From Candidatus Thorarchaeota archaeon MP8T_1 (GTDB taxonomy: Archaea; Asgardarchaeota; Thorarchaeia; Thorarchaeales; Thorarchaeaceae): DNA of 7,327 nucleotides. Shown here one piece after another: positions 1 through 5,906 of this stretch (position 1 is its first letter; the number at the start of each line of letters is the position of its first letter). The position numbers and the translations under genes are program-made. The DNA lies in contig PJER01000099.1 of NCBI GenBank assembly GCA_002825465.1, positions 1 through 7,327 on the forward strand, in the 5' to 3' direction. The notes below the pieces were generated by a model. That model saw only the letters and a list, made by a program, of their open reading frames with translations. It was not told where the DNA came from and ran no database searches.

Positions 1-668
1 GCATGCTCAACAGGCCCATCGTATATCATGCGCCCGGCATGCAAAACCGCAACTGAATCAGCCCAATTCTCAAGGAAGAATCGATTATGAGTAGTATAGA
101 GAACACTGATGCCCTCATTCCTAAGATTCTGGATGATATCAACCATTGAAGAGATCATTGGGAAGTCAAGTCCTGCAAATGGCTCATCCAGCAGGAGTAT
201 CTTTGGACGCATCGCAATTATCCCAGCGAGAGCAACACGTTTAGCTTCTCCATGGCTCATCTGATTGACAGGTCGGTCGATGAAGTCAGACATCTCAACC
301 ATGTTTAGAGACCACTCAACACGCTTCTCAACTTCTTCAGGAAGTATACCAAGATTTCGTGGACCAAAAGCTACATCCTCCCAGACTGTGGGTGCAAAGA
401 GTTGGTCATCCGGGTTCTGAAAGAGAAATCCTACATCCTTACGTATTTCCCATAGGTTCTCGCGTTCCACCTTTCTCTCGAATACATGAATCGTCCCTGA
501 CTCAGGTTCAAGAAGACCAAGTATTAGTTTGAATAATGTTGTCTTCCCAGACCCATTCAAGCCTACGAGTGCTTTTTGCTCACCTAGATGAAGATTAAGA
601 TTCACATCCTCAAGGGAAAACTCCTTGTATCTGAAATATAGATGATTGACTTCTATAGCACAAGTCAT
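1..668 (-). CDS. cbiO: ECF nickel/cobalt transporter ATPase CbiO (partial, C-terminus off the left edge)
   Basis: This is the ATP-binding subunit that powers metal import, working on the cytoplasmic face with CbiQ. The first 222 residues are visible. They contain Walker A GLNGSGKTT (residues 36-44), the Q-loop glutamine in FQNPDDQLF (Q84), an ABC signature MSHGEAKRV (137-145), Walker B ILLLDEP (157-163), the D-loop AGLD (165-168) and the H-loop histidine in TTHN (H194). The SHGE form of the signature, in place of SGGQ, is familiar in CbiO proteins. The ATG at 668-666 overlaps the cbiQ stop by four bases (ATGA), and GGTGGTG lies 8 bases upstream, so translation is probably coupled. The reading frame has no stop before the window edge; full-length CbiO is usually about 270-290 residues, so roughly 50-60 are missing. 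Metal specificity comes from the partner subunits; nickel is inferred from the adjacent nikR. Confidence 0.95.
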   Translation of the reverse strand, partial: MTCAIEVNHLYFRYKEFSLEDVNLNLHLGEQKALVGLNGSGKTTLFKLILGLLEPESGTIHVFERKVERENLWEIRKDVGFLFQNPDDQLFAPTVWEDVAFGPRNLGILPEEVEKRVEWSLNMVEMSDFIDRPVNQMSHGEAKRVALAGIIAMRPKILLLDEPFAGLDFPMISSMVDIIQNLRNEGISVLYTTHNRFFLENWADSVAVLHAGRMIYDGPVEH

Positions 669-1492
669 GTTAGTAGCACCACCAATATCTGCCAATTTAT
701 GAGAATAAACACTAAAGCGGCTAGACCAAAACCTAAGAGAATATCATTCCTCTTCAAACCAGCTCCAGTGACAACGAGTCCTCGGCCGAATCCGCGAAGT
801 GCCATGGACTCATAGACCACAATGCTTCTGTCCATTGCTCTGTCTATTGTGGAACCAACAAGGAATCCTAGCGATTGAATCCTATCCTTTCGTTCTCCAC
901 GCTCAAATCCTCTCAGTTGCTGTGCCTCTTGCATTCGCTGTCGTTCTTCAATGAATAGCGGGATGTAACGAAGCATGATTAGGAGAGAACCAAGTACAGA
1001 TGATGGAACTCTGAGCGTCCTTAGGGCTCCAATAAACTCACCCAGAGACATATGGGATAAGGCAGCAAGAAAGAGGGTTATGAGTCCAATAATGCGAAGC
1101 CCAATGAGAAGTCCAAGATCTAGACCTTCTTGATACGCAAATAGTGGACCCCATGGCATGGTTGCACTATAGATGACAGAGGTACCATAGAAAAACGGTA
1201 GAAGTAGAATCCAGAATAGGACGACAATCTCAAAGCGTGCAGCAAGTGATAGAACAACTCTCCATCTTGTTCTTGTTACGGTTCCAATAATCAGTATCAG
1301 AATTATGAGTGAAAACAAGATCAGTACTTGAGTCTGCACTGCCAGAATCACGCCCATAATGAAAGAGGCGATCAAAATAGCTGTTGGAGAAAAAGTGATG
1401 GACGTATGACGCCCTTCACGGAATGGTAACAGAAACTTTCCCATACTTCGATACTCCAATATGTTTGCGTTTCTTGAAGATCTGTAATTCAC
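665..1492 (-). CDS. cbiQ: ECF transporter T component CbiQ/NikQ
   Basis: This is the transmembrane coupling subunit linking the ATPase to the metal-binding CbiM subunit. The 275 residues have hydrophobic segments at about 33-52, 53-72, 79-103, 128-149 and 250-274. A cytoplasmic helical region between the fourth and last segments carries the two EcfT-type coupling motifs, in the forms QQLRGF (191-196) and MALRGFG (230-236); the Arg-Gly core is kept and the usual preceding alanine is leucine. The upstream sequence RVPSSVLGSLLIMLRYIPLFIEE is typical of CbiQ. Start choice is uncertain. A GTG at 1492 overlaps the nikN-like stop by four bases (GTGA) but has only a weak ribosome site. An ATG at 1444-1442 (residue 17) has GGAG nine bases upstream and would give 259 residues. 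The gene overlaps cbiO downstream. Confidence 0.92.
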   Translation of the reverse strand: MNYRSSRNANILEYRSMGKFLLPFREGRHTSITFSPTAILIASFIMGVILAVQTQVLILFSLIILILIIGTVTRTRWRVVLSLAARFEIVVLFWILLLPFFYGTSVIYSATMPWGPLFAYQEGLDLGLLIGLRIIGLITLFLAALSHMSLGEFIGALRTLRVPSSVLGSLLIMLRYIPLFIEERQRMQEAQQLRGFERGERKDRIQSLGFLVGSTIDRAMDRSIVVYESMALRGFGRGLVVTGAGLKRNDILLGFGLAALVFILINWQILVVLLT

Positions 1493-1782
1493 TCGCTTTT
1501 CCGAGAGGTGACCCAGAAAAAGGCATATCCCAGAATGAGCAGTGTGACAATACCAATAATTCCAGTTGCCACCTCAACTACAGTGGTCTGACCCAAAAAA
1601 GCCCAGATGCCCTGAAATCCACCATCAGGTTCAGATATACCTGCAAAGTCAAAGAGTGACCACTCGAAACCATCAGGGTTCTGAGAGGCGAGTCCAAGCA
1701 TGATTACTGATATCACCAAAGCCATTGCAAGTATAAGCGGAATCAGAAACCTTGTTGCTTCTCTTCGGTCCAATACTATCAA
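1489..1782 (-). CDS. nikN: PDGLE-domain small subunit of nickel/cobalt ECF transporter (NikN/CbiN-like)
   Basis: A 97-residue membrane protein with two transmembrane segments (about 12-33 and 69-91) around an external loop. That loop starts with ASQNPDGFEW, a PDGLE-type motif (PDGFE, residues 36-40), and has a second PDG at 52-54. This domain is known as the small N component of Ni/Co ECF importers, either separate or fused to the C-terminus of CbiM/NikM; it helps load the metal into the M subunit. Here it is a separate gene between cbiM and cbiQ. The longest frame opens at TTG 1782-1780, overlapping the cbiM stop (TTGA). The GAGGA at 1787-1783 directly abuts that codon, whereas the TTG at 1773-1771 (residue 4) lies nine bases away, so residue 4 may be the true start. 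The symbol is by role; cbiN-like would also be acceptable. Confidence 0.88.
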   Translation of the reverse strand: MIVLDRREATRFLIPLILAMALVISVIMLGLASQNPDGFEWSLFDFAGISEPDGGFQGIWAFLGQTTVVEVATGIIGIVTLLILGYAFFWVTSRKSE

Positions 1783-2480
1783 TCCTCAATCTGTGGATAT
1801 GGTGTGTGTATTCTAGGTACCTGAGCCATCTCTGAAACCTCACTCTCCTTAAGGAATGAAATCACCTGAGGTTTGGCTTTTACAAAGTAAAGAAGAATCA
1901 TAGAGGTGAGAACAGCTTCACCGACTCCAATGAATGCATGGACTATTGTGATGGCAGACAAGGCTATAACTCCAAATCCTGGTACGGCGAGAAGCTCAAG
2001 TCCAAGCACAAATGCAGCCAATACCGTGGTTACATAGGATGCGATTGCTGTTGAAATCAACACGGATTTCTTTTCATCCGTAAATCGTTTTAGACCCTTG
2101 AAGATCAACAAAGCAAGGATCCAGCCTACTAGACATGAGAAGATGCCCATGTTGAAGAAGTTTAGCCCATAGGTAAGTATACCGCCATCGCCATAGAGCG
2201 CTTGAACAAAGAGAACCATCCCAATAATTAACATTCCAGCCCAAGGACCAAGCATCACAGCCAAGAGAGTAGATCCAACTAGATGACCACTTGAGGGAGG
2301 AACAGGGAAATTCACGAGTTGTGCCGCGAAAATAACAGCGGCGAGGACGCCCATATATGGCACGAGTCTATCATCGAATTTCTTGTTAATTCTTTTTACA
2401 GATATGAATAGCATCAAACCACTAATCACGTACATAATCACTAGTAGCCAGACTGGTAGAACACCATCAGGGACATGCAT
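1779..2480 (-). CDS. cbiM: ECF nickel/cobalt transporter substrate-binding membrane subunit CbiM/NikM
   Basis: This is the integral membrane subunit (S component) that binds Ni(II) or Co(II). From the ATG at 2480 it has 233 residues and begins MHVPDGVLP, matching the family's MHIPDG start. In NikM/CbiM structures the N-terminal amine, His2 and a histidine near position 67 coordinate the metal; here His2 and H66 in SSGHLVG fit. Other family hallmarks are YGDGGILTYGLNFFNMG (about 98-114) and HAFIGVGEAVLTS late in the protein. Several membrane segments are evident. The open frame extends two codons further, to TTG 2486, but only the ATG gives the required Met-His terminus, and it has GGAGTGAT five bases upstream. 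It is the first gene of the operon, divergent from nikR, which suggests nickel. NikM is an equally valid name. Confidence 0.94.
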   Translation of the reverse strand: MHVPDGVLPVWLLVIMYVISGLMLFISVKRINKKFDDRLVPYMGVLAAVIFAAQLVNFPVPPSSGHLVGSTLLAVMLGPWAGMLIIGMVLFVQALYGDGGILTYGLNFFNMGIFSCLVGWILALLIFKGLKRFTDEKKSVLISTAIASYVTTVLAAFVLGLELLAVPGFGVIALSAITIVHAFIGVGEAVLTSMILLYFVKAKPQVISFLKESEVSEMAQVPRIHTPYPQIED

Positions 2481-2485
2481 CCACA

Positions 2486-2493
2486 ATCACTCC
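2486..2493 (-). promoter_or_regulatory. Ribosome binding site deciding the cbiM start
   Basis: On the minus strand this reads GGAGTGAT, one base short of GGAGGTGAT, and ends five bases before the ATG at 2480-2478. The in-frame TTG at 2486 overlaps the motif itself, so it cannot be served by it. This supports starting cbiM at Met-His, as the metal site requires. Confidence 0.7.
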
Positions 2494-2518
2494 AATAGGC
2501 AGTTCAACCCCTCAAAAT

Positions 2519-2528
2519 CTTCTTAAAT
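2519..2528. promoter_or_regulatory. Candidate TATA box(es) in the nikR-cbiM divergent region
   Basis: The AT-rich stretch TTCTTAAAT is nearly symmetric around TTAA and could serve either strand. For cbiM, a start about 25 bases downstream would fall near 2497, giving a short leader that holds the ribosome site. For nikR, a start would fall near 2549, on the second operator repeat. This is inference from archaeal promoter spacing; no transcript data are available. Confidence 0.35.
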
Positions 2529-2556
2529 GTGTTACTTATTGAGAAATCGTGTTACT
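2529..2556. promoter_or_regulatory. Probable NikR operator: two direct GTGTTACT half-sites
   Basis: GTGTTACT occurs at 2529-2536 and again at 2549-2556, exactly 20 bases apart, so both lie on the same helical face. A weaker relative, GTGTCATG, begins at 2571, on the nikR start. The repeats lie between nikR and the divergent nickel importer, where a NikR operator is expected. From memory, GTGTTAC half-sites have been described for some non-enterobacterial NikR proteins, usually as an inverted pair with GTAACAC; no inverted partner is seen here. The assignment is inferred from position and resemblance. Confidence 0.6.
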
Positions 2557-2561
2557 ATTTA

Positions 2562-2570
2562 GGAAGTGAT
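2562..2570 (+). promoter_or_regulatory. Strong ribosome binding site of nikR
   Basis: GGAAGTGAT matches GGAGGTGAT at eight of nine positions and ends five bases before the nikR ATG. The spacing is the same as for cbiM on the other strand. Confidence 0.7.
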
Positions 2571-2575
2571 GTGTC

Positions 2576-3010
2576 ATGGCATTGAAGAGATTTGGCGTTT
2601 CGATTCCAGAGGATCTCCTAGAGGATTTTGACCGCCTTGTTGAGGAGAGGAAATATGTAGGGAGATCAGAGGCTATCAGGGATGCTATGCGATCATATAT
2701 TTCGCAGTGTCAATGGGAAACAGGAAATCAACCAATAATGGCAAGTCTCAACATTGTCTACAAACATAGACCAAGATTGATGGAATCGTTGATTAAAGCG
2801 CAGCATCATTCTGATGCGAACGTAATTTCGACTACCCATGTTCATGTATCCCAGTCACACTGCATGGAAGTCATCACTCTGACAGGTACTAAGGACTCGA
2901 TAACGGAACTTGGGAACAAAATATCAGGAATCTCAGGTATCGAGTATGTGAAGCTGTTTGCATTTTCCCTCCCTGATGACTCAGAAGTCATTCACACACA
3001 TAAGCACTGA
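2576..3010 (+). CDS. nikR: Nickel-responsive transcriptional regulator NikR
   Basis: A cytoplasmic DNA-binding repressor of 144 residues, slightly longer than E. coli NikR (133). Residues 1-45 form a ribbon-helix-helix domain: strand KRFGVSI, helix PEDLLEDFDRLVEER, then GRSEAIRDAMRSYI. Residues 55-132 form the ACT-like metal-binding and tetramerisation domain. The high-affinity Ni(II) ligands of E. coli NikR (H76, H87, H89, C95) map with a constant +1 offset to H77, H88 and H90 (in THVHV) and C96 (in SHCME), so the site is intact. The tail ends in HTHKH, a His-rich extension. The ATG has a strong ribosome site. The gene is divergent from the nickel importer operon, its likely target, and the operator repeats overlap its own probable promoter, suggesting autoregulation. 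It ends 34 bases before the phosphoesterase gene. Confidence 0.95.
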   Translation: MALKRFGVSIPEDLLEDFDRLVEERKYVGRSEAIRDAMRSYISQCQWETGNQPIMASLNIVYKHRPRLMESLIKAQHHSDANVISTTHVHVSQSHCMEVITLTGTKDSITELGNKISGISGIEYVKLFAFSLPDDSEVIHTHKH

Positions 3011-3044
3011 AACTGACTTAACATCGTTTGTCTATAACTAAATC

Positions 3045-4151
3045 ATGCTTGTTGCAGTTTCAGACATCCATCTTGGTGATAAAGCAGCAAATAGAACAGG
3101 CTTTGTGGACTTCATTGAACGATACTTGAAACCAAATGCTAGTGATATCTCCGATGTTTACCTTTTAGGTGATATACTTGACCTGTGGAGGAGAAACTCA
3201 TCCAGTGTGATTCGTGATAATCTTGAGATATTGAAAAGCATCTGCTCTCTTGAACTCCAAGTGTACTACATTGTGGGAAATCATGATTTCATAATGACTG
3301 ACATATATAGAGATGCATCAACTAATGACATTCGTTCGATACTGAGAGAAGCTTTCACCAATTTGACAGTCGATTTCAGTCAGACAACAACAAACGCAGG
3401 TAAGAAATTTCGTTTTATCCATGGACATCAAGTGGATTACTGGTACGCGCTTCCATTCTACGAAACATTCTGCAGAGCAATGTGCCATGTTCATGAAAGC
3501 AATTCAGCGGAATCCAATCTTTGGGAATTGGTCCCAAGATACTCTGAGAACCTATCACCAATTGCGACATCCAGGATTGAGCAATTATCAGAAGATACGC
3601 GTAGAAGTATTGAGCGGAAACTCGCGGGATCACTAGATGGACAAATGCTGAGTAAAGAAGAGTCTGCAATTATAGAGTTGAATCTCCTAAGTCAATTCAT
3701 CGATATCAGTGGACTCTGTCCAGAGAACAAAAGCAACGAGAATTTTCACAACTTCAGAGACGAAATCATGCGTTTCTGTGAAAGTACGATTCTTCTAGCT
3801 CCTGAGCTTGAGTGTACTAGAAATCTGAGTAAGATTCTATCAGAAGGCACACCGGAAGAACTCGTGAATCAATTCCTGGTATCATGGGAAGATGTTCATA
3901 GATGGACGCAAAGTCAATACAAGAGTGGATTCTTGCTAAGAGACCACAAGCAGTTACTAATGCACCTAAGACGGATTGCTGCAATGCTCACGGTAAATCT
4001 CCAGCCAGATGAATTTCTAATACATGGCCATGGTCATCAAGGTGGCGTAAATGAGAAGCTGTGTGTTGCTGATACAGGATGTTGGTTGCACGACGATACA
4101 TCATTCATTACAATTGATGATGGAGTCGTTGGTTTTTCGAAATGGCTATGA
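3045..4151 (+). CDS. Calcineurin-like metallophosphoesterase, LpxH-like, with enlarged insert
   Basis: A predicted cytoplasmic dinuclear-metal phosphohydrolase of 368 residues; the substrate is unknown. The metallophosphoesterase motifs appear in order: DIHLGD (residues 7-12, ligands D7 and H9), GDILDLW (42-48, D43), GNHD (78-81, N79), HGHQVDYW (126-133) and HGHGHQGG (327-334, ligands H329 and H331), followed by ADTGCW. The layout resembles UDP-2,3-diacylglucosamine hydrolase LpxH, where a helical lid follows the HGD motif. Here about 195 residues separate the last two motifs, so the lid is far larger than in LpxH (about 240 residues in total). The insert is rich in charged, probably helical sequence. 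Archaea do not make lipid A, so the LpxH reaction itself is not implied. No good ribosome site precedes the ATG; it may be leaderless or read through from nikR. Confidence 0.85.
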   Translation: MLVAVSDIHLGDKAANRTGFVDFIERYLKPNASDISDVYLLGDILDLWRRNSSSVIRDNLEILKSICSLELQVYYIVGNHDFIMTDIYRDASTNDIRSILREAFTNLTVDFSQTTTNAGKKFRFIHGHQVDYWYALPFYETFCRAMCHVHESNSAESNLWELVPRYSENLSPIATSRIEQLSEDTRRSIERKLAGSLDGQMLSKEESAIIELNLLSQFIDISGLCPENKSNENFHNFRDEIMRFCESTILLAPELECTRNLSKILSEGTPEELVNQFLVSWEDVHRWTQSQYKSGFLLRDHKQLLMHLRRIAAMLTVNLQPDEFLIHGHGHQGGVNEKLCVADTGCWLHDDTSFITIDDGVVGFSKWL

Positions 4152-4187
4152 CCTTTGGATTTTGTTCATAATCTCATATTAATCAAG

Positions 4188-4196
4188 AAATATATG
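4188..4196 (+). promoter_or_regulatory. Candidate TATA box for the small membrane protein gene
   Basis: AAATATATG lies 87 bases before the ATG at 4283. A start about 25 bases downstream would leave a leader of about 65 bases that includes the 4248-4265 stem-loop. An alternative AT-rich box, AATAAAATAA at about 4234-4243, would give a much shorter leader. Neither is tested. Confidence 0.35.
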
Positions 4197-4247
4197 TGGA
4201 TGATATACCCATCAGTCTTATTAGAGGGATGCGAATAAAATAAGCTT

Positions 4248-4265
4248 CCACAACGCCCGTTGTGG
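4248..4265 (+). promoter_or_regulatory. Perfect inverted repeat / stem-loop in the leader of the small membrane protein gene
   Basis: CCACAAC (4248-4254) and GTTGTGG (4259-4265) form a perfect 7-bp stem with a GCCC loop. It ends three bases before the ribosome site GGAGG (4269-4273). The 3' arm TGTGG (4261-4265) can alternatively pair with CCACA at 4279-4283, which reaches the A of the start codon. This could be a translational control element or a protein-binding palindrome. The pairing is seen directly; the role is inferred. Confidence 0.5.
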
Positions 4266-4282
4266 TTTGGAGGAAAGACCAC

Positions 4283-4636
4283 ATGTCAAGTAAGCCAATG
4301 GGGATCGTCATTTTGGCGGTCTTACAGCTGTTATCTGCACTTGCATACCTAGCTTTTGGGTTCTTGTTGCTGATGGTGATACTACCACTGGGATTCCTCG
4401 CTATCATCTTTGCGATAGCCCCGTTGATATTTTTGATAGTAGGTATAATCGGACTGATCCTATTCTATGGTCTATGGAATACTAAATCATGGGCTTGGCT
4501 ATGGACTCTGATTATCAATATCTTAGGTATCTTGGGAGGAATTATGGATCCTATTGGTAACATAGTCACACTGGCGATTAGTATAATCATTGTGATTTAC
4601 CTATTCATGCCAACAACCCGAGCTGCATTCAAGTGA
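4283..4636 (+). CDS. Small multi-spanning membrane protein of unknown function
   Basis: A 117-residue, very hydrophobic protein with about four predicted membrane segments (near 6-32, 35-62, 71-87 and 93-110). Short polar links include YGLWNTKSWAW and a cytoplasm-like tail, MPTTRAAFK. The pattern GLW-x3-SWAW, then a Gly-rich helix, then a final helix ending in a proline plus basic residues, recurs in small archaeal membrane proteins of no known role; I recognise the style, not a named function. The open frame begins at GTG 4262, but that codon lies within the leader stem-loop, and GGAGG (4269-4273) sits nine bases before the ATG at 4283, so the ATG is chosen. A hairpin terminator follows. It could be a transporter accessory or stress-related membrane protein; nothing here decides. 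Confidence 0.8.
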   Translation: MSSKPMGIVILAVLQLLSALAYLAFGFLLLMVILPLGFLAIIFAIAPLIFLIVGIIGLILFYGLWNTKSWAWLWTLIINILGILGGIMDPIGNIVTLAISIIIVIYLFMPTTRAAFK

Positions 4637-4663
4637 GATATTCAGCCACTCAATTGTGAGAAT

Positions 4664-4710
4664 AGAAGTCCTGGACTATATTGATTCAGGACTTCTTGCT
4701 TCTTTTTTTT
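4664..4710 (+). terminator. Hairpin plus T-tract transcription terminator
   Basis: AGAAGTCCTG (4664-4673) pairs perfectly with CAGGACTTCT (4687-4696), a 10-bp stem around a 13-base loop that could close by two further pairs. After six bases comes a T-rich run ending in eight consecutive T (4703-4710). It follows the small membrane protein gene by 27 bases and ends five bases before the stop codon of the convergent gene. The T-run works only in the plus direction. The shape is like a bacterial intrinsic terminator; for an archaeal polymerase the T-tract alone may be enough. Confidence 0.75.
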
Positions 4711-4715
4711 CGGTG

Positions 4716-5708
4716 CTATGTGAATAAGTTGAGTTTTGTTCCAAGATTTCTCTCCTTTGCTTTATCGTATACTATCTTTGCGGCAGCGATATCTTGAGCT
4801 GAAAGTCCGGTCGCATCAAAGAGGGTAATTTCTTCCTCATTTTCTCTCCCAACCTTATCGCCATTGAGTATCTCGCCGATTTCAGCATGGACATCTTCTT
4901 CACTTATCAATCCTTGACCAATGGCATGTTGAATCTCTCCAATCTTGATGCACTGTGACAAACTGTCGGTGACAATTTTTGATGCACAGGTCATGATGTG
5001 GGGATCTAACTCCTGTTTTCCCGGTCCGTCAGCACCAATTGCATTGATATGGAGTCCTTCATGAAGCGCACTGGCTGGGATGAGCGCTTTTCTCGATGGT
5101 GTTGCTGTAACAATGATGTCTGCATCCACCACAATCTTCTCAGGTGCGTCAACTGCTTGAATATCAATAGAGAGAGTAGTACTCATTTCATCGACGTATC
5201 TTCTTGTCATATCCGGGTCGATATCCCATACTCTTGCATGCTGAATATCAAACAATTCTTTGAGAGCGACGAGCTGCATACGACCCTGTGTCCCGGCTCC
5301 AAGAATGCCTACATTTGTCGAGTCTTTCCTTGCAAGAACACTAGCAGCCACAGCTCCAGCTGCACCTGTTCTGTAGGCTGTAATATGTGATCCGTCCATG
5401 ATGGCTAAAGGCATGCTAGTTTCCAAATCCAACAAGACAATGATTGCGATTCCAGGAGGCAACCCCTTCTTCACGTTGTCATAGAATCCAGAAGCAATCT
5501 TTGTCCCTATGAGTTTGAAATCCTCAATAAAACCGGACTTTATATCAACCTCGCCTTTGTATTGGTTCACATCAAGGTGTTGGACAGCGGGCATCTGAAC
5601 TCGACCCCGGGCACACGCAGAATATGCCACTCGAACAGCGTTGATTGCATCTTTCATAGACAAGCATTGATAGACTTCAGATTTGGACAGAAGCAGAATT
5701 TCATCCAT
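4716..5708 (-). CDS. Ornithine cyclodeaminase / mu-crystallin family NAD(P)-dependent enzyme
   Basis: A cytoplasmic Rossmann-fold enzyme of 330 residues, normal for the family. Members include ornithine cyclodeaminase, archaeal alanine dehydrogenase and ketimine or imine reductases; the exact substrate cannot be read here. Visible features are ARGRVQMP (33-40), IGTKIASGF (67-75, with the substrate-site lysine K70), TAYRTGAAGAVAA (110-122, R113), the dinucleotide motif GILGAGTQGR (134-143), TATPS (201-205), the catalytic-type aspartate in AIGADGPGKQEL (D227) and the C-terminal DATGLSAQDIAAA (298-310). Start choice: ATG 5708 (MDEILLLSKSEV) matches usual family N-termini. An ATG at 5720 and a TTG at 5762 are in frame; the longest option adds 18 residues without similarity to the family. 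It converges on the small membrane protein gene and diverges from nadE. Alanine dehydrogenase and cyclodeaminase are equally open. Confidence 0.9.
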   Translation of the reverse strand: MDEILLLSKSEVYQCLSMKDAINAVRVAYSACARGRVQMPAVQHLDVNQYKGEVDIKSGFIEDFKLIGTKIASGFYDNVKKGLPPGIAIIVLLDLETSMPLAIMDGSHITAYRTGAAGAVAASVLARKDSTNVGILGAGTQGRMQLVALKELFDIQHARVWDIDPDMTRRYVDEMSTTLSIDIQAVDAPEKIVVDADIIVTATPSRKALIPASALHEGLHINAIGADGPGKQELDPHIMTCASKIVTDSLSQCIKIGEIQHAIGQGLISEEDVHAEIGEILNGDKVGRENEEEITLFDATGLSAQDIAAAKIVYDKAKERNLGTKLNLFT

Positions 5709-5762
5709 TATCAGACACATCCATCTTTTCAAAGCCTCTTGACGAGAAATTACTATCGACAA

Positions 5763-5906
5763 CCAATGATAAGGATATTACTAATTCTTCTATCTTCTTC
5801 TGGCAGCTTTTGCCTAAGATTGCAAGCATGCTGCAACTCCTGTCACAAGAGGAGGACACAAAACTCTTTTCTCATGTGAATTGAACCAAGAGATGGTGAC
5901 CTATCC
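5763..5906. other. Divergent intergenic region between the cyclodeaminase-like gene and nadE
   Basis: It must hold promoters for both directions, but none is strong. On the minus strand AGTAATATCC (5782-5773) is a TATA-like candidate; a start about 25 bases on, near 5751, would favour the ATG starts at 5720 or 5708 over the TTG at 5762. A compact palindromic patch, TTGCAAGCATGCTGCAA (5820-5836), contains the perfect 8-bp palindrome AGCATGCT and may be a protein site. An SD-like GAGGAGG around 5850 is followed only by ATG-TGA at 5874, so it appears not to serve a gene. Confidence 0.3.
5895..5899 (+). promoter_or_regulatory. Ribosome binding site of nadE
   Basis: GGTGA lies seven bases before the TTG at 5907. 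An in-frame TGA at 5877-5879 and the lack of any ATG or GTG between them leave this TTG as the only start that keeps the first strand of the nitrilase domain. Confidence 0.55.

Noticed and set aside
1423..1659. A plus-strand open frame antisense to the cbiQ/nikN-like junction.
   Set aside because: It overlaps two confidently identified membrane-protein genes and has no recognisable domain; a shadow frame.
2520..2575. The GTGTTACT repeats as the start of a CRISPR-like array.
   Set aside because: There are only two short copies, no full-length repeat and no spacers of regular size; an operator is a better reading.
3011..3044. A promoter or terminator between nikR and the phosphoesterase gene.
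   Set aside because: The 34 bases show no T-tract, no stem-loop and no convincing TATA box, so neither can be supported.
3415..3669. Open frames on both strands inside the phosphoesterase gene.
   Set aside because: They lie wholly within a gene with intact catalytic motifs and have no family resemblance.
5049..5390. A Cys-rich plus-strand frame antisense to the cyclodeaminase-like gene.
   Set aside because: The cysteines come from the reverse complement of a well-conserved Rossmann-fold coding sequence; no independent evidence of coding.
5766..5879. A plus-strand frame of 37 residues, starting MIRILLILLSSS with a later ACCNSCHKRR, between the cyclodeaminase-like gene and nadE.
   Set aside because: It resembles a tiny signal-like or Cys-rich peptide, but no ribosome site precedes the ATG, it is the tail of a longer frame antisense to the cyclodeaminase-like gene, and it is short enough to be chance.
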